Assembly: GCA_002691085.1 (NCBI GenBank)
Contig: NZGX01000019.1
Span: forward strand, 1 to 9,380
Source of the DNA: Rhodospirillaceae bacterium
GTDB taxonomy: Bacteria > Pseudomonadota > Alphaproteobacteria > Rhodospirillales > Rhodospirillaceae
Direction: 5' to 3'
DNA length: 9,380 nt
Shown here: one piece after another, positions 6,088 to 9,380 of the stretch
Position numbering within the stretch: the stretch's first letter is position 1
Layout of the letters: every line of letters begins with the position of its first letter
The notes under the pieces: model-generated
Seen by the model: only the letters and a program-made list of their open reading frames with translations
Database searches by the model: none
What the model was told of the DNA's origin: nothing
Position numbers and translations under genes: made by a program

Positions 6088-7443
6088 CTATGAGCCTGCT
6101 ATACTCATACTCTCAATCATAATTGTGGGGCTATCGATGCCGTAAGATAATTCTAGGTCATTTGCAGGAATTAGGTTTTTAAACATGTCCTTTAAGTTTC
6201 CTGCAATTGTAATCTCATTTACAGGAAAAGCAATTTCGCCTTTATCTATCCAGAAGCCAGCAATTCCTCTGCTATAATTCCCTGTGATATAATTTACTCC
6301 CTGTCCAAAAGTATCTGTAACATATAATCCGGACTTTATTCCTGAAATCAGTTTTGCTGGTGTTAAAGTTCCTCTATCTAGATACACATTAGTCACTGAT
6401 GGTGAAGGTTGAGAGGCGACACCTCTGCTTGCATGCCCTGTTGGTCTAAGACTTAACTTTCGAGATGAGTAAAGGTCTAACAACCAAGTTTTTAGAATGC
6501 CTGCTTCAATAAGATCTCTCTTTTTATTCTGTATACCTTCTGAGTCACATGATTTTGACCTAAGCCCTCTTTTTCTATGTGGATCCTCTATCACGGATAT
6601 TTCTTTATTAAATATTTGCTTACCCATTTTATCTCTTAAGAAACTAGTATCTTTTGATACTAAGTTTCCATTTATTGCTGTGATAAAATGTCCAAGAATA
6701 CCCCTTGCTACCCTAGGCTCATATATAACTGGGAATTTTCCACTTTTAATTTTTTTTGCACCTAATCTTTTTTTTGCTCTATTGGCGGCAGATCTTCCAA
6801 TTTTTTCTGGGTCTTTGAGGTCTTCCCAATAAACTGATGTGGAGTAATCATAATCAACTTCCATACCACTTGAGTTTTGACCAGCAAGTACAGAAACGGA
6901 TAAAGATCCACCTGAGCTTTGATAGGATCTATTAAAGCCATTACTTGCAACTAGGCTAATACTTGATTTTCCCCAACCTGCTGATGCTCCCTCTGAATTA
7001 GTAATCCCGCTAACAGATCGGGCAGAATCTTCACATGACATAGCTGAATCAATAAGCTCATCGGTTGAGATATTTTTTTTATCAAACGTATCTATATCAG
7101 GGATATTTGTTACTAAATCAGCTTTATCAGCAATACCTACAAATGGGTCTTCAGGTAAAGTTTTGGCCATCATAAGTGATTTATCAATTATCTCCTTAAA
7201 GGCTTTAGGTGAGCAATCTGATGAGGAAACAATGGATTGTCTCTTCCCAATAAAAACTCTAAGCCCTAACTGTTCTTCATCAGAGTCATTAAGTTTTTCT
7301 AATTTACCCATTCTACATGTTGTAGTAGTTGAAGTATTTTTTACCCATATAGCATCAGCTGCGTCTGCCCCCTGGTTAAGAGCATCTGATATTAAATCTC
7401 CAAGTAGTTCTCTCGAATTATTGATATTAATAAATTTACCCAT
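6088..7443 (-). CDS. pmbA: TldE/PmbA-type metalloprotease subunit
   Basis: TldE (PmbA) pairs with TldD to form a cytoplasmic protease that degrades unfolded peptides and, in E. coli, matures microcin B17 and handles CcdA antitoxin. The 451 residues equal the family's usual length. Recognisable segments are the N-terminal GADAADAIWVKN ... GKLEKLNDSDEEQLGLRVFIGKR, PEDPFVGIADKADL, the central GKFPVIYEPRVARGILGHF, the PTGHASRG stretch, and the C-terminal GLYVTDTFGQGVNYITGNYSRGIAGFWI with FPVNEITIAGN. The HExxxH zinc motif of TldD is absent, as expected for TldE. TldD is not in this window. It lies 30 bp downstream of ubiD on the same strand, with an AAAGG about 12 bases before the ATG, and probably shares that transcript. 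PmbA near ubiA and lipid A genes is a known alphaproteobacterial arrangement. Confidence 0.93.
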   Translation of the reverse strand: MGKFININNSRELLGDLISDALNQGADAADAIWVKNTSTTTTCRMGKLEKLNDSDEEQLGLRVFIGKRQSIVSSSDCSPKAFKEIIDKSLMMAKTLPEDPFVGIADKADLVTNIPDIDTFDKKNISTDELIDSAMSCEDSARSVSGITNSEGASAGWGKSSISLVASNGFNRSYQSSGGSLSVSVLAGQNSSGMEVDYDYSTSVYWEDLKDPEKIGRSAANRAKKRLGAKKIKSGKFPVIYEPRVARGILGHFITAINGNLVSKDTSFLRDKMGKQIFNKEISVIEDPHRKRGLRSKSCDSEGIQNKKRDLIEAGILKTWLLDLYSSRKLSLRPTGHASRGVASQPSPSVTNVYLDRGTLTPAKLISGIKSGLYVTDTFGQGVNYITGNYSRGIAGFWIDKGEIAFPVNEITIAGNLKDMFKNLIPANDLELSYGIDSPTIMIESMSIAGS

Positions 7444-7473
7444 TTAGTTATAAACCTTTTATTGTTTTGACCC

Positions 7474-8961
7474 TTAGATATTCAGTCCATATTTTTCCCA
7501 TTTATCTGTAACAAGCTTTTTAGTTTTTGTATCCATTACTATCTTTTCACCCCATTCTCTAGTTGTTTCTGGAAAGACTTTATTGGTTGCATCAATGCCC
7601 ATTTTACCACCCAATCCAGGAAGAGGTGATGCAAAGTCTAAATAATCAATGGGTGTATTATCAATAACAGTAATATCCTTTGATGGGTCAGATTTAGTTG
7701 ATACAGCCCACATGACATCTTCCCACGACCTTGCATTGATATCATCATCAACAATTATGACATATTTTGTGTATATAAATTGCCTCAGAAAACTCCATAT
7801 TCCCATCATTATCCTTTTTGCATGACCAGGATACTGTTTTTTTATACTCACTATAGCAATTCTATAGCTGCAACCCTCTGGTGGAAGCCAGAAGTCAACT
7901 ATTTCTGGAAATTGTTGCTGGATTAATGGAATGAATATCTCATTCAAAGCTTCACCAAGTATGCTTGGCTCATCTGGAGGTCTTCCAGTAAATGTACTAA
8001 GATAAACCGGTTTTTTTCGCATTGTAATAGCCGATATTTTGAATATGGGAAACTTTTCTACAGAATTATAGTATCCAGTGTGATCTCCATAGGGACCTTC
8101 GTCTTTTTGTTGATCAACGAGAGTATGTCCCTCTAACACTATTTCTGCATTAGCAGGGACTTCTAGGGGAATTGTTTTGCATTTTACAGTTGGTAGCCTA
8201 TTTCCACTTAAAATACCCGAGAATTGAAACTCAGATACATTATCTGGGATTGGCATTACTGCCGAAATTATTGTTGCGGGATCTGCACCTATTACCACTG
8301 CGGTTGGGAATGGTTTAAGATATTTTTTTTTCCACCGATCAAACTGACCAGCCCCACCTCTATGCTTCAGCCATCTCATCAGAGTGGTATTTTTATTTAT
8401 GACTTGCATCCTATAAATACCAAGATTTGTTTTATCTCTTTGGTCTTCACCGGAGCCTTTAGTAATCACAATAGGCCAGCTTATCAGTGGGCCTGGTTCT
8501 CCAGGCCAGCAATGTTGTAAAGGAAAGTTTCTCAAGTCTATTTTGTCGCCTTCTATTACGACTTCTTGACAAGCAGCTTTTTTCACTTGGCGAGGTTTCA
8601 TTGCAATTGCACTTTTTATTAGTGGGAGCATCTTGAAAGTTTCTTTAATACCTTCTGGAGGTTTTGGCTGCCTTAAAAATGCAAGCATTTTGCCTAATTC
8701 TCTCAGTTCACTTTGTTTTTTATTTATACCTAAAGCAACTCTCTCTACAGTACCAAATAAATTAGTTAGTAAAGGAAAATTATAATTCTTATTTATTCCA
8801 TCATTTACATTTTCAAAAAGAAGCGCAGGGCCACTTTTTTTAATTACTCTCGAATGTATCTCCGTTATTTCTAGGTTTGAAGATACAGGTGTTTTAATTC
8901 TTTTTAATTGACCTATTTTCTCTAGATATTGAGTGAATTCCTGAAGAGATGAAAAGCTCAT
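7474..8961 (-). CDS. ubiD: UbiD, 3-polyprenyl-4-hydroxybenzoate decarboxylase
   Basis: Removes the carboxyl group from the polyprenylated 4-hydroxybenzoate made by UbiA, in ubiquinone synthesis; it depends on prenylated FMN supplied by UbiX, not seen here. At 495 residues it is nearly identical in length to the E. coli enzyme. Family signatures are EPGPLISWPIVITKGSG (155-171), NLGIYRMQV (179-187, with the cofactor-site Arg184), LMRWLKHRGG (194-203), the active-site stretch DEGPYGDHTGYYN (287-299, with E288 and D293), YVIIVDDDINARSWEDVMWA, and the C-terminal PIDYLDFASPLPGLGGKMGIDATNK. The ATG at 8961 matches the family N-terminus (SLQEFTQYLEKIGQLKRI). It starts 40 bp after ubiA and ends 30 bp before pmbA, all on one strand, so a ubiA-ubiD-pmbA operon is likely. 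Confidence 0.97.
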   Translation of the reverse strand: MSFSSLQEFTQYLEKIGQLKRIKTPVSSNLEITEIHSRVIKKSGPALLFENVNDGINKNYNFPLLTNLFGTVERVALGINKKQSELRELGKMLAFLRQPKPPEGIKETFKMLPLIKSAIAMKPRQVKKAACQEVVIEGDKIDLRNFPLQHCWPGEPGPLISWPIVITKGSGEDQRDKTNLGIYRMQVINKNTTLMRWLKHRGGAGQFDRWKKKYLKPFPTAVVIGADPATIISAVMPIPDNVSEFQFSGILSGNRLPTVKCKTIPLEVPANAEIVLEGHTLVDQQKDEGPYGDHTGYYNSVEKFPIFKISAITMRKKPVYLSTFTGRPPDEPSILGEALNEIFIPLIQQQFPEIVDFWLPPEGCSYRIAIVSIKKQYPGHAKRIMMGIWSFLRQFIYTKYVIIVDDDINARSWEDVMWAVSTKSDPSKDITVIDNTPIDYLDFASPLPGLGGKMGIDATNKVFPETTREWGEKIVMDTKTKKLVTDKWEKYGLNI

Positions 8962-9001
8962 TGTTTATTACTCTTTAGTGTTTAAGTTTTAAAAAATTGA
9001 T

Positions 9002-9380
9002 TTAGTTTATTATGATTGCAAAAGCTACAATAAAACCTATTTCACGATTTGATTTAAACCTTTTTTGGCAATTGTCTGGGTTATTTAAGTCTAATGTCAA
9101 AACTTGCCATAAAAAATGACAGGCGGCTAATCCCAGTATAATAAAAGAAATAAATGAATAACCTTTATTGTAGAATAATATTGATAAAAGAAAGATTGTA
9201 AATAGGTATGAGAGGACAATTAAGGTTTTTATATTTTGACCTAGAGAAACAGCTGTAGAATAGATACCTATTTCTTGGTCGTATTTTGAGTCCTGTTGAG
9301 CATATATAGTGTCATAACCAAGTGTCCAAAAAAAACAAGATCCATAAATTAAAAATAATTCCCAATCAATTGAATTTGTT
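9002..9380 (-). CDS. ubiA: 4-hydroxybenzoate polyprenyltransferase UbiA, C-terminal part
   Basis: Translating the minus strand from 9379 gives 125 residues ending at a TAA (9002-9004); the N-terminal half lies beyond the window edge. UbiA is a polytopic inner-membrane prenyltransferase that attaches the polyprenyl tail to 4-hydroxybenzoate, the step before UbiD. Visible are the second aspartate-rich motif YDTIYAQQDSKYD (D23, D30, D34 of this fragment), then GIYSTAVSLGQ, two or three hydrophobic spans, and the C-terminal LDLNNPDNC ... RFKSNREIG. FWTLGYDTIYA and the RFKSNR ending are typical of alphaproteobacterial UbiA. The reading is open to the edge with no internal stop, so it is cut by the window, not a pseudogene. 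Confidence 0.93.
   Translation of the reverse strand, partial: TNSIDWELFLIYGSCFFWTLGYDTIYAQQDSKYDQEIGIYSTAVSLGQNIKTLIVLSYLFTIFLLSILFYNKGYSFISFIILGLAACHFLWQVLTLDLNNPDNCQKRFKSNREIGFIVAFAIIIN

Noticed and set aside
6497..6832. Open frame of 111 codons antisense to pmbA, with hydrophobic stretches
   Set aside because: The apparent membrane segments arise from reading Lys/Asn/Glu-rich codons in reverse; pmbA is clearly the real gene here.
6088..7443. Loss of the HExxxH zinc motif in the TldD/TldE-family protein, suggesting an inactive relic
   Set aside because: Absence of this motif is normal for the TldE/PmbA branch, and the protein is full length with all its usual motifs.
8224..8520. Open frame of 98 codons antisense to ubiD, rich in Cys, Trp and His
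   Set aside because: The unusual composition is a by-product of the conserved UbiD coding strand; no metal-binding pattern or start signal supports it.
9002..9380. Truncated ubiA as a pseudogene
   Set aside because: The frame is uninterrupted and simply runs off the window edge; the C-terminal motifs are intact.

Overview
The window is a dense, AT-rich stretch of a bacterial chromosome. It holds nine recognisable housekeeping genes and one small unrecognised gene, with short intergenic gaps. Several proteins read as Alphaproteobacteria. The partial UbiA carries the FWTLGYDTIYA stretch and an LDLNNPDNC...RFKSNR C-terminus typical of that class. TadA has the PKTGAVDHGP segment. The M23 peptidase has an N-terminal region (GGLAYGWV ... 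RINGLPSNTVSP) that I associate with alphaproteobacterial M23 proteins. The gene neighbourhood (pmbA/tldE, DUF374 acyltransferase, lpxK, xseA, purD) also matches alphaproteobacterial chromosomes. High A+T, few intergenic bases and overlapping genes suggest a streamlined, probably free-living marine alphaproteobacterium. That lineage placement is inference, not shown by the sequence.

Layout: (1) 1-458, tadA on the plus strand. (2) 488-1765, purD on the minus strand, convergent with tadA. (3) 1766-1888, a divergent intergenic region with a good sigma70-like promoter for purD. (4) 1889-4101, a plus-strand pair, xseA and a secreted M23 metallopeptidase, joined by an ATGA stop/start overlap. (5) 4075-5738, a minus-strand lipid A pair, a DUF374 acyltransferase then lpxK, joined by a TAATG overlap; the end of lpxK overlaps the end of the M23 gene by 27 bp. 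(6) 5739-5855, a second divergent intergenic region. (7) 5856-6062, a 68-residue single-membrane-span protein with an acidic Ser/Glu/Asp/Thr tail, preceded by the strongest Shine-Dalgarno in the window. (8) 6088-9380, a minus-strand run ubiA (partial at the window edge), ubiD, pmbA/tldE.

Functionally the window covers tRNA wobble editing (tadA), purine synthesis (purD), DNA repair (xseA), cell-wall hydrolysis (M23), lipid A synthesis (lpxK and acyltransferase), ubiquinone synthesis (ubiA, ubiD) and a TldD/TldE-type peptidase subunit (pmbA). I see no mobile element, CRISPR array, RNA gene or phage signature, and no strong intrinsic terminator. I do not find a clearly new multi-gene system. The points most worth a second look are the small acidic membrane protein, the altered DDAHQN motif in LpxK, and the absence of waaA between the acyltransferase and lpxK.
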